This document shows, piece by piece, positions 41,669 to 50,924 of a stretch of DNA of 64,000 nucleotides. The stretch is from Actinomycetales bacterium. GTDB taxonomy: Bacteria; Actinomycetota; Actinomycetes; Actinomycetales; Dermatophilaceae. The notes below the pieces were generated by a model that saw only the letters and a list, made by a program, of their open reading frames with translations, made no database searches and had not been told where the DNA came from. The position numbers and the translations under genes were made by a program. The stretch lies in the NCBI GenBank assembly GCA_016711095.1, contig JADJTP010000003.1, positions 806,001 to 870,000 of the forward strand. Direction: 5' to 3'. The first letter of the stretch is position 1. Each line of letters opens with the position of its first letter.

Positions 41669-43005
41669 CAGCCCTGGCACAGCTGCAGCAGTTCGTCCCA
41701 CGACTCGATCTTCGCCCGGGCGCGACCGAGCGATTCTCCCCGGGCGATCTCGGCGGCGTCGATGGCGCGCCAGTCGGCCAGCGTGCTCGCTCGCACGCCC
41801 CGGGAGGCCAGCGCGGCCACGAGCCCGGTGCCATGCGCTCGCGGGCGCTCGGCGAGCAGGTCGGCGACGAGGTGGCGCACCGTCTGCGCCGCGTCGGACT
41901 TGTTCGTGCCGATCACCCCGCTTGGTCCGCGTTTGATCCAGCCGACGACGTATTCGCCGGGCTGCACCACCCCGTCGGCATCGACAACGCGACCTTCGAC
42001 GTTGCTCACGACCCCTGCTCGCTCATCGAACGGCACGCCGGGTAGGGCGATCGACCGATAGCCGATCGAGCGCAGCACGAGCTGCATCGGCAGTCGTTCC
42101 AGCTCGCCGGTGCCGACGACCTTGCCCGCGTCGTCGAGCCGGGTCCGTTCCAGCACGAGCGTCTCGACCGCGTCGATGCCCTCCAGCGCGGCCGGGCGCC
42201 GCCAGAACGAGAAATGCAGCCGGCGTCGCGGGTTGTCGACCACCCTCGCCGCCGCGTCGCGCAGGATTTCGACGTTGGCCCTCGGTCGGCGCTCCAGATC
42301 CGCCGGAATGCCGTCGAACGCGTCCGGGGTGACTGTCACCGCGAGGCCGGGAGTGTGCATGAGCTCGCGCAATTCGACGGTCGTGAAAGCGGCATGGTGC
42401 GGGCCCCGCCGGGCGATGACGTGGATGTCGTCCACCTCGTGCCGGCGCAACTCGGCGAGCACGGCCTCGGGCATGTCGGTGACCTCGAGCGATTCGGCCG
42501 TCTTGGCGAGGATCCGGGCCACGTCGACGGCGACGTTGCCGACCCCGATCACCGCCGCTGCCCGCACACCCGTGAGGTCCTGCGCCTTGGCATCTGGGTG
42601 TCCCGAGTACCAGGACACGAACTCGCGCGCCGAACGGCTGCCGGCCAGGTGCTCCCCCGCAATGCCAAGGTGCATATCCTCGCTGGCCCCCACGGCATAC
42701 ACGACCGTGTCGTATGCCGCGAGCAGTTCCTCGCGAGTGGTGTCCCGTCCGAACTCGACATTTCCGACAAAGGCGACCCGGTCGTTGTCGAAGGTGCGGG
42801 CGAGCGCGGTGGCCACCGACTTGATGCTCGTGTGGTCGGGGGCAACCCCATAACGCAGCAGGCCGTAGGGGGTGGGGAGCCGGTCGAGGATGTCGACCTC
42901 GACGGGCACGTCGGACTGGGCGACGAGAGCCTGGGCCGCGAACAGCCCCGACGGCCCGGCGCCGACGATGGCGATTCGCCGAGCGAGCTGACCTGCAGAG
43001 TCCAT
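41668..43005 (-). CDS. fprA: ferredoxin/adrenodoxin-NADP+ reductase, FprA-type
   Basis: A 445-residue flavoprotein. The N-terminal FAD site is RIAIVGAGPSGLFAAQALV (residues 10-28), followed by DRLPTPYGLLRYGVAPDH, the signature of adrenodoxin-reductase-like FprA proteins. The NADP site is AAVIGVGNVAVDVARIL. EYVVGWIKRGPSGVIGTNKSDA near 370 is the conserved C-terminal FAD/ferredoxin region. It moves electrons between NADPH and ferredoxins in the cytosol, often feeding P450s or desaturases. The neighbours on this strand are not obviously related. The length is normal (M. tuberculosis FprA about 456). Confidence 0.9.
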   Translation of the reverse strand: MDSAGQLARRIAIVGAGPSGLFAAQALVAQSDVPVEVDILDRLPTPYGLLRYGVAPDHTSIKSVATALARTFDNDRVAFVGNVEFGRDTTREELLAAYDTVVYAVGASEDMHLGIAGEHLAGSRSAREFVSWYSGHPDAKAQDLTGVRAAAVIGVGNVAVDVARILAKTAESLEVTDMPEAVLAELRRHEVDDIHVIARRGPHHAAFTTVELRELMHTPGLAVTVTPDAFDGIPADLERRPRANVEILRDAAARVVDNPRRRLHFSFWRRPAALEGIDAVETLVLERTRLDDAGKVVGTGELERLPMQLVLRSIGYRSIALPGVPFDERAGVVSNVEGRVVDADGVVQPGEYVVGWIKRGPSGVIGTNKSDAAQTVRHLVADLLAERPRAHGTGLVAALASRGVRASTLADWRAIDAAEIARGESLGRARAKIESWDELLQLCQG

Positions 43006-43117
43006 CGCGCACCTCCGGTGCCCCGAGCGTCGACGTTGACGGCACCGAGCCTATCGACCCTCCGGCCGCGCTCCGACGGCGCTGCGCTCGGGGCTGCGGC
43101 CCGGCGGGGCAACCCGG

Positions 43118-44284
43118 CTAGCGCGCGGCGCGCTCGCCCAGCACTCGCTCAGCGATGGCGTCGCTGAACTTCGCCAAGACCGGCCCGAGCACTGCCAAGA
43201 CCAGCACGTATGCCGTCGCGACGACTCGGACCTGCTCGTGCCCGGCTGCGGCGGCGAGCCCGGCGATGACGATGGAGAACTCACCGCGCGGTGCGAGAGT
43301 GAAACCGGCACGCAACCGACCGCGACTACGGACGCCGTCGCGGCCCGCGGCATACCAACCGGTGGCGAGTTTGGTGAGCAACCCCGCGATCGCCAGACCA
43401 ATCGCCCAGGGCAACGCGGGAAGCAGGTCCCGCGGGTCGGTGGACAGGCCGAACGCGACGAAGAAGATCGCGGCGAAGAGGTCGCGTTGGGGTCCGAGGA
43501 TCGCGCGGGCGCGCTCGGCCAGGGCTCCGGGGATGGCGATGCCGACGAGGAAGGCACCGACGGCAGCGCTGGCCCCGAGCATGTGGGTTGCCGCGGCGAC
43601 GAGCATTGTCACACCGAGAACCCGCAACATGACCTGCTCGTCCTGCTCGTGGCTGAGCAGGACTCCGATCCGCCGACTGGCCCGGGTCGCCGCCAGCAAC
43701 GCCAAGGCGACGGCCACAACGGCCAAGGCGACCCCACCGATGGCCTGGACCGGGCCGCCGCCGGCGAGCACGACCAGCAGGATCGGGAGATAGACCGCCA
43801 TCGCCAGGTCCTCGAGCACGAGCACCGACAGGATCGCCGGGGTCTCGCGGTTGCCAAGCCGGTCAAGGTCGGCCAACAGCTGGGCGACGATCCCCGACGA
43901 CGAGATCCAGGTGAGTCCGCCCATCGCCAGGACTGCCGGCCAGGACATCCCGAGGATCAGGGCAAGCCCTGCACCCGGTGCGGCGTTGAGGACGAGGTCG
44001 ACCACTCCGGACGCGCGGTGACGCGCCAGGCTGACCGACAGTTCCTCGGCGGAGAACTCCAAGCCCAGGGTGAGCAGCAGCAGCAGCACGCCGACCTCGG
44101 CCGCGACGACGACGAAGTCACCCGAGGCCGCCACCGGTGCGAGCCCGCCGTCACCGAATGCCAGTCCGGCGAGCAGATAGAAGGGAATCGGCGAGAGGCC
44201 GAATCTGCGCGCCAGGACACCGAGAACCGAAACGCCGACGAAGATCAACCCGAGCTCTACGAGCACCAGCCCCAGATGGTCCAT
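43118..44284 (-). CDS. cation:proton antiporter, CPA2 family (KhtU/KefB-like)
   Basis: A 388-residue membrane protein with about 12-13 hydrophobic segments and no cytoplasmic nucleotide-binding domain. The start VLVELGLIFVGVSVLGVLARRFGLSPIPFYLLAGLAFG is typical of CPA2 exchangers. The ion-binding region is likely in VLEDLAMAVYLPILLV, with acidic residues after GIVAQLLADLDRLGNRETPAILSV. An RCK-C domain protein precedes it by eight bases in the same operon, as in the B. subtilis KhtT-KhtU K+/H+ antiporter. It would export K+ (or other monovalent cation) in exchange for protons. Confidence 0.88.
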   Translation of the reverse strand: MDHLGLVLVELGLIFVGVSVLGVLARRFGLSPIPFYLLAGLAFGDGGLAPVAASGDFVVVAAEVGVLLLLLTLGLEFSAEELSVSLARHRASGVVDLVLNAAPGAGLALILGMSWPAVLAMGGLTWISSSGIVAQLLADLDRLGNRETPAILSVLVLEDLAMAVYLPILLVVLAGGGPVQAIGGVALAVVAVALALLAATRASRRIGVLLSHEQDEQVMLRVLGVTMLVAAATHMLGASAAVGAFLVGIAIPGALAERARAILGPQRDLFAAIFFVAFGLSTDPRDLLPALPWAIGLAIAGLLTKLATGWYAAGRDGVRSRGRLRAGFTLAPRGEFSIVIAGLAAAAGHEQVRVVATAYVLVLAVLGPVLAKFSDAIAERVLGERAAR

Positions 44285-44292
44285 GCCCGACG

Positions 44293-44814
44293 TCAGTGGG
44301 GGAGTTCGGGCACAGGAAAGGGCTCGTCTTCCGGCGACATGGCAAGGATCACGCCGAGATCGGCCAGGCCGCGCTCGCTGCCGATGGCGACGACCGTGTC
44401 GCCGGCCCGCAGGTCGGCCTGCGGCCCGGGGGCAGCCCGCACGTCCTCGCCGCGGACGACGGCGACGACTGAGCAGCCGGTCCTGGTGCGAGCCTTGCTG
44501 TCACCGAGCCGGCGGCCGTCATAGCGGCTGCCCGGCTCGATGACGAACCGTGCGGAGGACAGCCCGGGTACTTCCTTGCTGAGGTCGGCCAACCGGGCTG
44601 AGACACGCGGCGAACCGAGCAATTCGGCCAGCGAGGCAGCCTCGGTCGGCGTCAGTCGCAATCGTTGGGCCACGGCATCCGGGTCTGTGCGCTTGTACGT
44701 GACCAGTTCGGCCTCGCCGTCCCGGCCCAGGACCAGCGACAGCGGCGCCCCGGACGTGGTCGTCGCGTCGTAGCGCACGCCTACTCCAGGCAGTAAGGTC
44801 TCCACGAACTCCAT
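44293..44814 (-). CDS. RCK-C (TrkA-C) regulatory protein, KhtT-like
   Basis: A 173-residue soluble protein. The N-terminus MEFVETLLPGVGVRYDATTTSG matches KhtT, the regulatory subunit of a K+/H+ antiporter, and the C-terminal ~75 residues are a TrkA-C domain: ARFVIEPGSRYDGRRLGDSKARTRTGCSVVAVVRG then LRAGDTVVAIGSERGLADL. In KhtT this domain binds cyclic-di-AMP. ATG 44814 is chosen from this likeness; the frame is open upstream to 44976 but overlaps the divergent channel gene. It is the first gene of the operon with the antiporter. Confidence 0.88.
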   Translation of the reverse strand: MEFVETLLPGVGVRYDATTTSGAPLSLVLGRDGEAELVTYKRTDPDAVAQRLRLTPTEAASLAELLGSPRVSARLADLSKEVPGLSSARFVIEPGSRYDGRRLGDSKARTRTGCSVVAVVRGEDVRAAPGPQADLRAGDTVVAIGSERGLADLGVILAMSPEDEPFPVPELPH

Positions 44815-44956
44815 GATTTGATCCAACCAGAGGTTCGGTGCGTTGCGTGCCGTGGTGGGCGTTTCGGGGCAGCGGCGGCCCCGACCGACCCCATCATGAC
44901 GGATGACACCACTGAGAGTGCGCCGCTGGCGGGCGTCGGCGGGGTTCAATAGCGGC

Positions 44957-46030
44957 GTGACTACCATGCGCCGCACTCAGCTGGCCATCGGTGGCCTGCT
45001 CGTCGTCACGGCGTATGGCGTCGTCGGCTACATGATTCTCGGGTACACCTTCCTGGACGCGCTCTATCAGACCGTCATGACGATGACCACGGTCGGCTTC
45101 GGCGAGGTCCACGAGCCGACCACGGCGATCAAGGCCTTCTCGACGAGCCTCATGATCCTCGGCGTCGGGGTCGCCCTCTACAACCTCACTGTCCTCGTCG
45201 GCACGATCTCCGAAGGGGACTTCAGGAGGCACTTCGAAAGGCGTCGGATGGACAAGCGGATCTCCTCGATGAGCGGGCATGTCATCATCTGCGGTCATGG
45301 TCGAGTGGGCATGTCGGCACGTGAGCATCTCAAGAACCTCGGCGCCCACGTCGTCGTCGTCGACCTGGCCGCCGACCGGGTGGACCATCTGGAAGACCCA
45401 CACCTGATCGGCGACTGCACCCGCGACGAGGTGCTCAAGGCGGCAGGGATCGAGCGTGCCCGCGCCCTCATCGCGACCCTTGAGAGCGACGCGGACACCG
45501 TCTATCTCACGTTGTCTGCCCGCGCCCTGCGTCCCGATCTCGTCATCATCGCCCGAGCCCGCACCGTCGACTCCAAGGAGAAGCTCGTCCTGGCCGGAGC
45601 GACCCGAGCAGTCAACCCGCAGCTCATCGGCGGGCGACGAATTGCGGCCTTCGCGCTGAACGCTCACGTGGCCGAGTTCCTCGACGTGGTGATGCACGAC
45701 GAGGAGTTCGATTTCCGGATCGAGCAGATCCGCATCCCCGCAACCTCGCCCCTGGCCGGACGGAGCCTGGGCGACGCCGACCTGGAGGGGGAGTCGGGGG
45801 CACGCCTGCTGGCCTACCGCCCAGGGCCGCGCCTGCCGTTCGCCCCGCACCCCTCCTCCGACATCATCCTGCAGGCAGGCTCGGTCCTCATCGCGTTCGG
45901 GACGATGGCCCAGATCGACCACCTCACCGCGCTGGCCGCCGCGGTCGGAGAGGCCTCTGCGTTCCTCGACCCGCAGGCCGCCACAGGCCCGACGTCACCC
46001 ACCGTCGCTTGGCTTCGCCCGAAGCTCTGA
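44957..46030 (+). CDS. two-TM potassium channel with RCK domain
   Basis: A 357-residue protein starting at GTG 44957 (or ATG 44966). TM1 is IGGLLVVTAYGVVGYMILGY, the pore loop has the K+ selectivity filter TVGFG at about 45-49 (MTMTTVGFGEV), and TM2 is FSTSLMILGVGVALYNLTVLVGTI. A TrkA-N/RCK domain follows (HVIICGHGRVGMSAREHL, then VVDLAADRVDHL and GDCTRDEVLKAAGI), then an RCK-C domain (about 270-345). This is the MthK-like layout. It is divergent from the KhtTU-like pair; both control cell K+, so shared regulation through the ~140-base gap is plausible. Confidence 0.9.
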   Translation: MTTMRRTQLAIGGLLVVTAYGVVGYMILGYTFLDALYQTVMTMTTVGFGEVHEPTTAIKAFSTSLMILGVGVALYNLTVLVGTISEGDFRRHFERRRMDKRISSMSGHVIICGHGRVGMSAREHLKNLGAHVVVVDLAADRVDHLEDPHLIGDCTRDEVLKAAGIERARALIATLESDADTVYLTLSARALRPDLVIIARARTVDSKEKLVLAGATRAVNPQLIGGRRIAAFALNAHVAEFLDVVMHDEEFDFRIEQIRIPATSPLAGRSLGDADLEGESGARLLAYRPGPRLPFAPHPSSDIILQAGSVLIAFGTMAQIDHLTALAAAVGEASAFLDPQAATGPTSPTVAWLRPKL

Positions 46031-46120
46031 ACCCTGCGGACAGCGCACGGGCGTTCCCACTGCGGATTCCCGCCGCGGCACCGGAGTCCATCGGGTTCGT
46101 CGGGTTCGTCCGCGGCGGTG

Positions 46121-47371
46121 TCAGTCGTCGAGAGGGCGTAGGACGAGTCCAGTGCGAAGCTTGGGGGTGAAGAAGGTCGACTTCGGGGGCATGAGTATGC
46201 CGTCCCTGGCGGTGCGCTCGATCTCGGCCAGGCTCGTCGGCCTGATGAGGATGGCGGCCGTGTCTCGGTCCTGCTCCACGACCTGGAGCACCTCGGCCAG
46301 GCCGTGCTGGTAGTCCATGACCGCCCCCGACCCGGCCAGCGTGTGCTCGAGCCAGGCCCCGTCTAGAGCGCGCACCCCCGCGAACGCGCCCGGCCTGGGC
46401 ACCAGCCAGCAGGCCTCCCGGCCGTCCTCGACGAGCAGCAGCCGCTCGTCCCGGACCAGGTCCGCCACCACCCCCGGCCCCCCAGCCATTGTGGGCCCCG
46501 GTGCCGGCACGAGCTCGAAGTCGCGAGCCAACGCTGCCCGCAGCCGATGCGACGGTATGCCGCGCACCATCCGGTGGATCGGGTCAATCGCGAGTTGGTC
46601 GGCGACGAGCTCGCCCACGAAAGCGAGGGTCCTCGTCGCGCCGTTGTGACCGGCCGGGTCGCCGGCCGCCACGAGCTCGTCGCGATAGTGCCGGGCGACA
46701 CCGTAGCGATGATGTCCGTCGGCGATGAGCACCACATCGGAGCCGACGATGCCCGAGATCCGGGCGAGGCGCTCCGGGTCGGTCACGCGCTCGACGACAT
46801 GCTCGACCCCGTCGACACGCAACCGGCCGACCGGCTCGCCCGGCTCGGTCAGGGCAGCGGACAGACCCCCGGCCAGCGACAGTCCCCAGACGGGCGACAG
46901 ATTGGTTCGCGTCGCCCGCGTGAGCTCAAGCCGATCGGTGGACGCCTTCGGTGTGGTCCGCTCGTGCGGTAGGACCCGTCCGGCACCCTCATCGACGACC
47001 TCCAGGGATCCGAGCACGCCGACGAGCTCGCGCGGCCGCCCTGTGCCGTCCACGAAGGACAACCGGTAGATCGTGAGCGAGGGCCGCTCGTCCCGCACGA
47101 GCACGCCCTGGGCACACCATGCGGAGAGTCGGGCCGCGGCGGCGGCATACCGGTCCGTGCCAGCCATGCCAGCGGGCGCCTGGGGGACGTCAACGTGCAC
47201 GATGTTGTGTGGGCTACGTTCCCCGAGCGCCGACACATCTGCCGTGGAGAGCACGTCATAGGGCGGGGCGGTGACCTCGCCGAGGTCGGTGTCGGGCGCG
47301 AACCGGAGCGCGCGAAACGGCTCGAATCTGGGGCCACGCCCCGGGTGCACGGCGGCCGGCTCTGATTCCAT
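46121..47371 (-). CDS. DUF1015 family protein
   Basis: A 416-residue protein with the DUF1015 pattern: PFRALRFAPDTDLGEVTAPPYDVLS near the start, then SPHNIVHVDVP, RVLPHERTTPKASTDRLELT, and VVLIADGHHRYGVARHYRDEL. The His/Asp-rich ADGHHRY box suggests a metal or catalytic site; the family is sometimes labelled a putative kinase or HTH-related protein, but the function is unknown. Length is normal for the family (410-430). It is divergent from nadE, with about 135 bases between the starts. Confidence 0.85.
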   Translation of the reverse strand: MESEPAAVHPGRGPRFEPFRALRFAPDTDLGEVTAPPYDVLSTADVSALGERSPHNIVHVDVPQAPAGMAGTDRYAAAAARLSAWCAQGVLVRDERPSLTIYRLSFVDGTGRPRELVGVLGSLEVVDEGAGRVLPHERTTPKASTDRLELTRATRTNLSPVWGLSLAGGLSAALTEPGEPVGRLRVDGVEHVVERVTDPERLARISGIVGSDVVLIADGHHRYGVARHYRDELVAAGDPAGHNGATRTLAFVGELVADQLAIDPIHRMVRGIPSHRLRAALARDFELVPAPGPTMAGGPGVVADLVRDERLLLVEDGREACWLVPRPGAFAGVRALDGAWLEHTLAGSGAVMDYQHGLAEVLQVVEQDRDTAAILIRPTSLAEIERTARDGILMPPKSTFFTPKLRTGLVLRPLDD

Positions 47372-47508
47372 CCAACGATTCTAGGGATTGCAAAGGCACG
47401 TCCCTTCCCCGCGATGCGCCGCCCAGGACCGTGCGTGGGACACTCGCTGCGGGAGCTGCCCACCGGCGGCGCCGACCGACGGACTCCGAAAGGCGCGCGG
47501 CATACGGC

Positions 47509-49653
47509 ATGGACTTCCACTCCGTCTACGACCATGGCTTCGCGCGGGTCGCCGCGTGCACCGTTCCGGTCCGGCTCGTCGACCCCGCCGCCAATGCGGC
47601 GGCGACGCTGGCCGTTGCCCGACAGTGCCACGACGACGGGGTGGCCGTCGCGGTCTTCCCTGAGCTCGGGCTCACCGGCTACTCGCTCGATGACCTAGTC
47701 CTGCAGGATGCCCTACTCGATGCGGTTGAAGCCGCAATCGCGGAGATCGTCACCGCCAGCCGGGAGCTGCTGCCGGTGCTCATCGTCGGGGCGCCGCTGC
47801 GCGCTCGCGGGAGGGTCTTCAACTGCGCCGTCGTGGTGCACCGAGGCAGGGTCCTCGGAGTGGCCCCGAAGTCCTACCTGCCGACCTATCGCGAGTTCTA
47901 CGAGGCCCGCACGATCGCCGCGGGTGACCAGGTGAGAGGCACGATCCGGCTCGGCGGCGCGCTTGCCGACTCGTTTGCCGACTCGTTTGCCGACTCGCTC
48001 GCCGGGACGAGGCCGGCGGCCGGGGCCCCCGAGGTTCCCTTCGGGCCGGAGGTGCCCTTCGGGCCGGAGGTGCCCTTCGGGCCCGACCTGCTCTTCCGGG
48101 CGGTTGACCTTCCCGACCTCGTGCTGCACGTCGAGGTGTGCGAGGACATGTGGGTGCCGGTGCCCCCCTCGGCAGAGGCCGCCCTGGCCGGCGCGACGGT
48201 TCTGGTCAACCTCTCCGGTTCACCGATCACCGTCGCCAAGGCCCGCGACCGGGCCATGCTGTGCGAGTCGGCCTCCTCGCGGTGCCTCGCGGCATACGTG
48301 TATGCCGCTGCCGGAGAAGGCGAGTCGACGACCGACCTGGCCTGGGACGGTCAGACGATGGTGTGGGAGAACGGCGCCCTGCTTGCCGAGAGCGAGCGGT
48401 TCCCCGCTGGCCCGCGCCGGTCCGTGGCCGACGTCGATCTGGCCCGCCTGCGCCAGGAACGGATGCGTCAAGGCACCTTCGACGACAACGCCCGCACCCA
48501 TGCCGCGCGGGTCGGCGCGTTCCGAGAGGTGGCCTTCCGGCTCGACCCGCCGCGGCGGGACCTCGGGCTGCGTCGCCCCGTCGACCGCTTCCCGTTCGTC
48601 CCCGACGACGCGCAGCGACTGGCCCAGGACTGCTTCGAGGCGTATTCGATCCAGGTGGCCGGGCTCGAGCAACGGCTCAGGGCCATCGGCACACCCAAGG
48701 TCGTGATCGGCGTCTCCGGCGGCCTCGACTCCACCCATGCGCTCATCGTCGCCTGCCGGGCGTTGGATCGACTCGGGCGCCCGCGCAGCGATGTGCTGGC
48801 CTTCACCCTGCCCGGTTTCGCCACGTCAGAACACACCAAGGGCAACGCGATCCGGCTCATGCAAGCGCTCGGAGTGACATGGGAGGAGCTCGACATCCGC
48901 CCGGCGGCGGCCCAACTGCTGCGCGATCTGGGTCACCCGGCCGGGGCGGGCGAGGCGGTCTATGACGTGACCTTTGAGAACGTGCAGGCCGGGCTGCGCA
49001 CCGACTATCTCTTCCGGATCGCCAACCAGCGAGGCGGGATTGTCCTGGGCACGGGTGACCTGTCCGAACTTGCGCTCGGTTGGTGCACCTATGGCGTCGG
49101 CGACCACATGTCGCACTACGGCGTCAACACCGGGGTTCCCAAGACCCTTATTCAGCACCTCATCCGGTGGGTCATCGCGTCGGGCCAGTTCAACGCCGAC
49201 GTGGGTCTGACCCTGCAGTCGATCCTCGCGACGACGATCACCCCCGAACTCGTGCCGCACGCGCCCGGCGAGGAAGCGCAATCGACCGAGGCGATGATCG
49301 GGCCCTACGCGTTGCAGGACTTCACGCTTTACTACGTCCTTCGACACGGAATGCCTCCCTCGAAGATCGCGTTCCTGGCCTGGCACGCGTGGCGGGACTC
49401 GGCGAGCGGGCAATGGCCGGAAGGTTTCCCGGAGGGTGCGCGGGCGGCATACGGGCTGGGTGAGATCCGGCACTGGCTCGAGGTCTTCCTGCGGCGCTTC
49501 TTCGCCAACCAGTTCAAGCGCTCGGCGCTGCCCAACGGGCCGAAGGTCGTGCGCGGCGGCTCGCTCTCCCCGCGCGGAGACTGGCGTATGCCGTCCGACG
49601 CCTCCGCGGGCGTCTGGCTCGCCGAACTGGATCGCAACGTCCCGACGGAATAG
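47509..49653 (+). CDS. nadE: glutamine-dependent NAD+ synthetase
   Basis: A 714-residue two-domain enzyme. The N-terminal nitrilase-like glutaminase domain has Glu52 (FPELGLTGYS), Lys121 (APKSYLPTYREFYE) and Cys211 (VEVCEDMW). The C-terminal synthetase has the PP-loop SGGLDS at 403-408 and FATSEHTKGNAIRLM plus GWCTYGVGDHMSHYGVN. It converts nicotinate adenine dinucleotide to NAD+ with glutamine and ATP. Between Lys121 and Cys211 sit two repeat blocks (ADSFADSFADSLAG at about 152-165; EVPFGP three times at 175-192) that look like recent expansions in a surface loop. ATG 47509 fits the family start MDFxSVYxHGFxRVA. Confidence 0.93.
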   Translation: MDFHSVYDHGFARVAACTVPVRLVDPAANAAATLAVARQCHDDGVAVAVFPELGLTGYSLDDLVLQDALLDAVEAAIAEIVTASRELLPVLIVGAPLRARGRVFNCAVVVHRGRVLGVAPKSYLPTYREFYEARTIAAGDQVRGTIRLGGALADSFADSFADSLAGTRPAAGAPEVPFGPEVPFGPEVPFGPDLLFRAVDLPDLVLHVEVCEDMWVPVPPSAEAALAGATVLVNLSGSPITVAKARDRAMLCESASSRCLAAYVYAAAGEGESTTDLAWDGQTMVWENGALLAESERFPAGPRRSVADVDLARLRQERMRQGTFDDNARTHAARVGAFREVAFRLDPPRRDLGLRRPVDRFPFVPDDAQRLAQDCFEAYSIQVAGLEQRLRAIGTPKVVIGVSGGLDSTHALIVACRALDRLGRPRSDVLAFTLPGFATSEHTKGNAIRLMQALGVTWEELDIRPAAAQLLRDLGHPAGAGEAVYDVTFENVQAGLRTDYLFRIANQRGGIVLGTGDLSELALGWCTYGVGDHMSHYGVNTGVPKTLIQHLIRWVIASGQFNADVGLTLQSILATTITPELVPHAPGEEAQSTEAMIGPYALQDFTLYYVLRHGMPPSKIAFLAWHAWRDSASGQWPEGFPEGARAAYGLGEIRHWLEVFLRRFFANQFKRSALPNGPKVVRGGSLSPRGDWRMPSDASAGVWLAELDRNVPTE
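47961..48084. repeat. in-frame tandem repeats within nadE
   Basis: Two adjacent blocks: about three 12-base units (GCCGACTCGTTT type, 47961-48000) and three 18-base units (GAGGTGCCCTTCGGGCCG type, 48031-48084). Both unit lengths are multiples of three, so slippage keeps nadE in frame. Confidence 0.85.
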
Positions 49654-49698
49654 ACCCCCCTCCCCCCCCCCGTCGCCCCTCCCCCGTCGCCCCTCCCC

Positions 49699-49773
49699 CT
49701 CGCTGTTCGGAGGTTACGCACCAATTCGGGGGCTGGGAACCCACGAATAGCCGCCCAACCTCCGAATAGCGAG
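49699..49773. terminator. large structured inverted repeat between nadE and the vWA gene
   Basis: Outer arms CTCGCTGTTCGGAGGTT (49699-49715) and AACCTCCGAATAGCGAG (49757-49773) pair at 16 of 17 positions. Inside is a second imperfect pair (ATTCGGGGG with CCCACGAAT). It lies between two convergent genes, right after a C-rich tract (49654-49698), so it may act as a bidirectional terminator. Its double-stem design and A/T-richer sequence also fit a mobile or REP-like element. Confidence 0.6.
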
Positions 49774-49784
49774 AAGGGCGAGTG

Positions 49785-50924
49785 TCAGCCGCCGGAGTTC
49801 CACCTGATCGACAGCCCCACGGCCACCACCAGCAACAGCGCGGCCGCCAGAGCCAGCAGTGCCGTCAACTCCACCGGTTCGCGCTGGGTGACGACCTCGC
49901 GGGGGATGTCCTGTAGGATCTCGGTGAGTTGGGCGGCATCGCCGGCTGCGTGATAGGCCCCGCCCGTGGTCGCCGCGACGGCCCTCAGGGTCGGCTCGTC
50001 GACTCGCAGGAAGTTGCGGCCGCCTCCTGCCCCGCCGCCTGCCCCGGCGCCGGGGTCGAACTGCCGCCCGGTGGCGCCGGGCCCGAACTCCCCGAACGCG
50101 TCGCCACCCAGCTGCTCAGCCGTGCACGTCATCCGTGACGGTGCCGTCGTGCCGAACCCGATCGGATAGACCCGAATGCGCCGCTCTGCCGCGATCGACG
50201 CAGCATCCAGCGGAGCCACGCCGCGGGTGTTGGCGCCGTCGGTGAGCAGCACGATGATGTCGGAGACATATCCACCGGTCTCCCCCGGCGGCGGGGTCGT
50301 CGGCATCGGCGCCGGAGCCTGATCCGGTTGCGGTCTGCCTCCGTTCGGCGGCAGGGGCACCTCACCCACCGGCTCGACCTTGGCATTGATCGCCGCGATC
50401 GCGTCGACTGAGGTGAGAATGGCAGACCCGATGGCCGTGCCGCGCCCGGTCGTCAGCCCGTCGATCGACTCGGTGAGCCGCTCACGGTCAGTCGTCGGCG
50501 GCACGATGAGCGCCGCAGACCCCGAGAAGACGACGAGCCCGAGTCGGGCGTCGACGTTCTGCGTCTCGACGAACGAGCGCAGGGCCGCTTGTGCGGCGGA
50601 GAGCCGGTTGGGTGGCACGTCGGTCGCACACATCGATCGGGAGATGTCCAGAGCAAGGATGACCGCGCTGCGTTGAATCGGCACGTCCACGAAGGCCTGC
50701 GGCCGCGCCACCGCGAGCGACAACAACCCGACCCCAGCGATGAGTAACGCCACGGGCAGATGCGGACGCCATCTCGAGCGTGGCGGCATCGCTGCGCGCA
50801 CGAGGGCCAGATCGGGGTGCGGCACGGCATACCGGCGTTTGCGGCGCAGACTCCACAGGTATGCCGCCACGAGCAGCGGCACGAGCGCGAGGGAGGCCAG
50901 GGCAAGCGGCCAGGCGAAGCTCAT
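49785..50924 (-). CDS. vWA domain membrane protein (BatA/B-like), second copy
   Basis: A 379-residue protein: two N-terminal membrane helices (WPLALASLALVPLLVAAYLW; LPVALLIAGVGLLSLAVA), then a vWA domain with MIDAS motif DISRSM (ILALDISRSMCATD), TGRGTA and LLTDGANT, and a C-terminal membrane helix (LTALLALAAALLLVVAVGL). A Gly-rich insertion (FDPGAGAGGGAGGGRNF) lies late in the domain. It is the last gene of the trypsin-MoxR-DUF58-vWA-vWA operon and overlaps its neighbour (TGATG). Such vWA proteins pair with MoxR ATPases, probably to assemble or remodel metal-dependent or envelope complexes. Confidence 0.85.
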   Translation of the reverse strand: MSFAWPLALASLALVPLLVAAYLWSLRRKRRYAVPHPDLALVRAAMPPRSRWRPHLPVALLIAGVGLLSLAVARPQAFVDVPIQRSAVILALDISRSMCATDVPPNRLSAAQAALRSFVETQNVDARLGLVVFSGSAALIVPPTTDRERLTESIDGLTTGRGTAIGSAILTSVDAIAAINAKVEPVGEVPLPPNGGRPQPDQAPAPMPTTPPPGETGGYVSDIIVLLTDGANTRGVAPLDAASIAAERRIRVYPIGFGTTAPSRMTCTAEQLGGDAFGEFGPGATGRQFDPGAGAGGGAGGGRNFLRVDEPTLRAVAATTGGAYHAAGDAAQLTEILQDIPREVVTQREPVELTALLALAAALLLVVAVGLSIRWNSGG

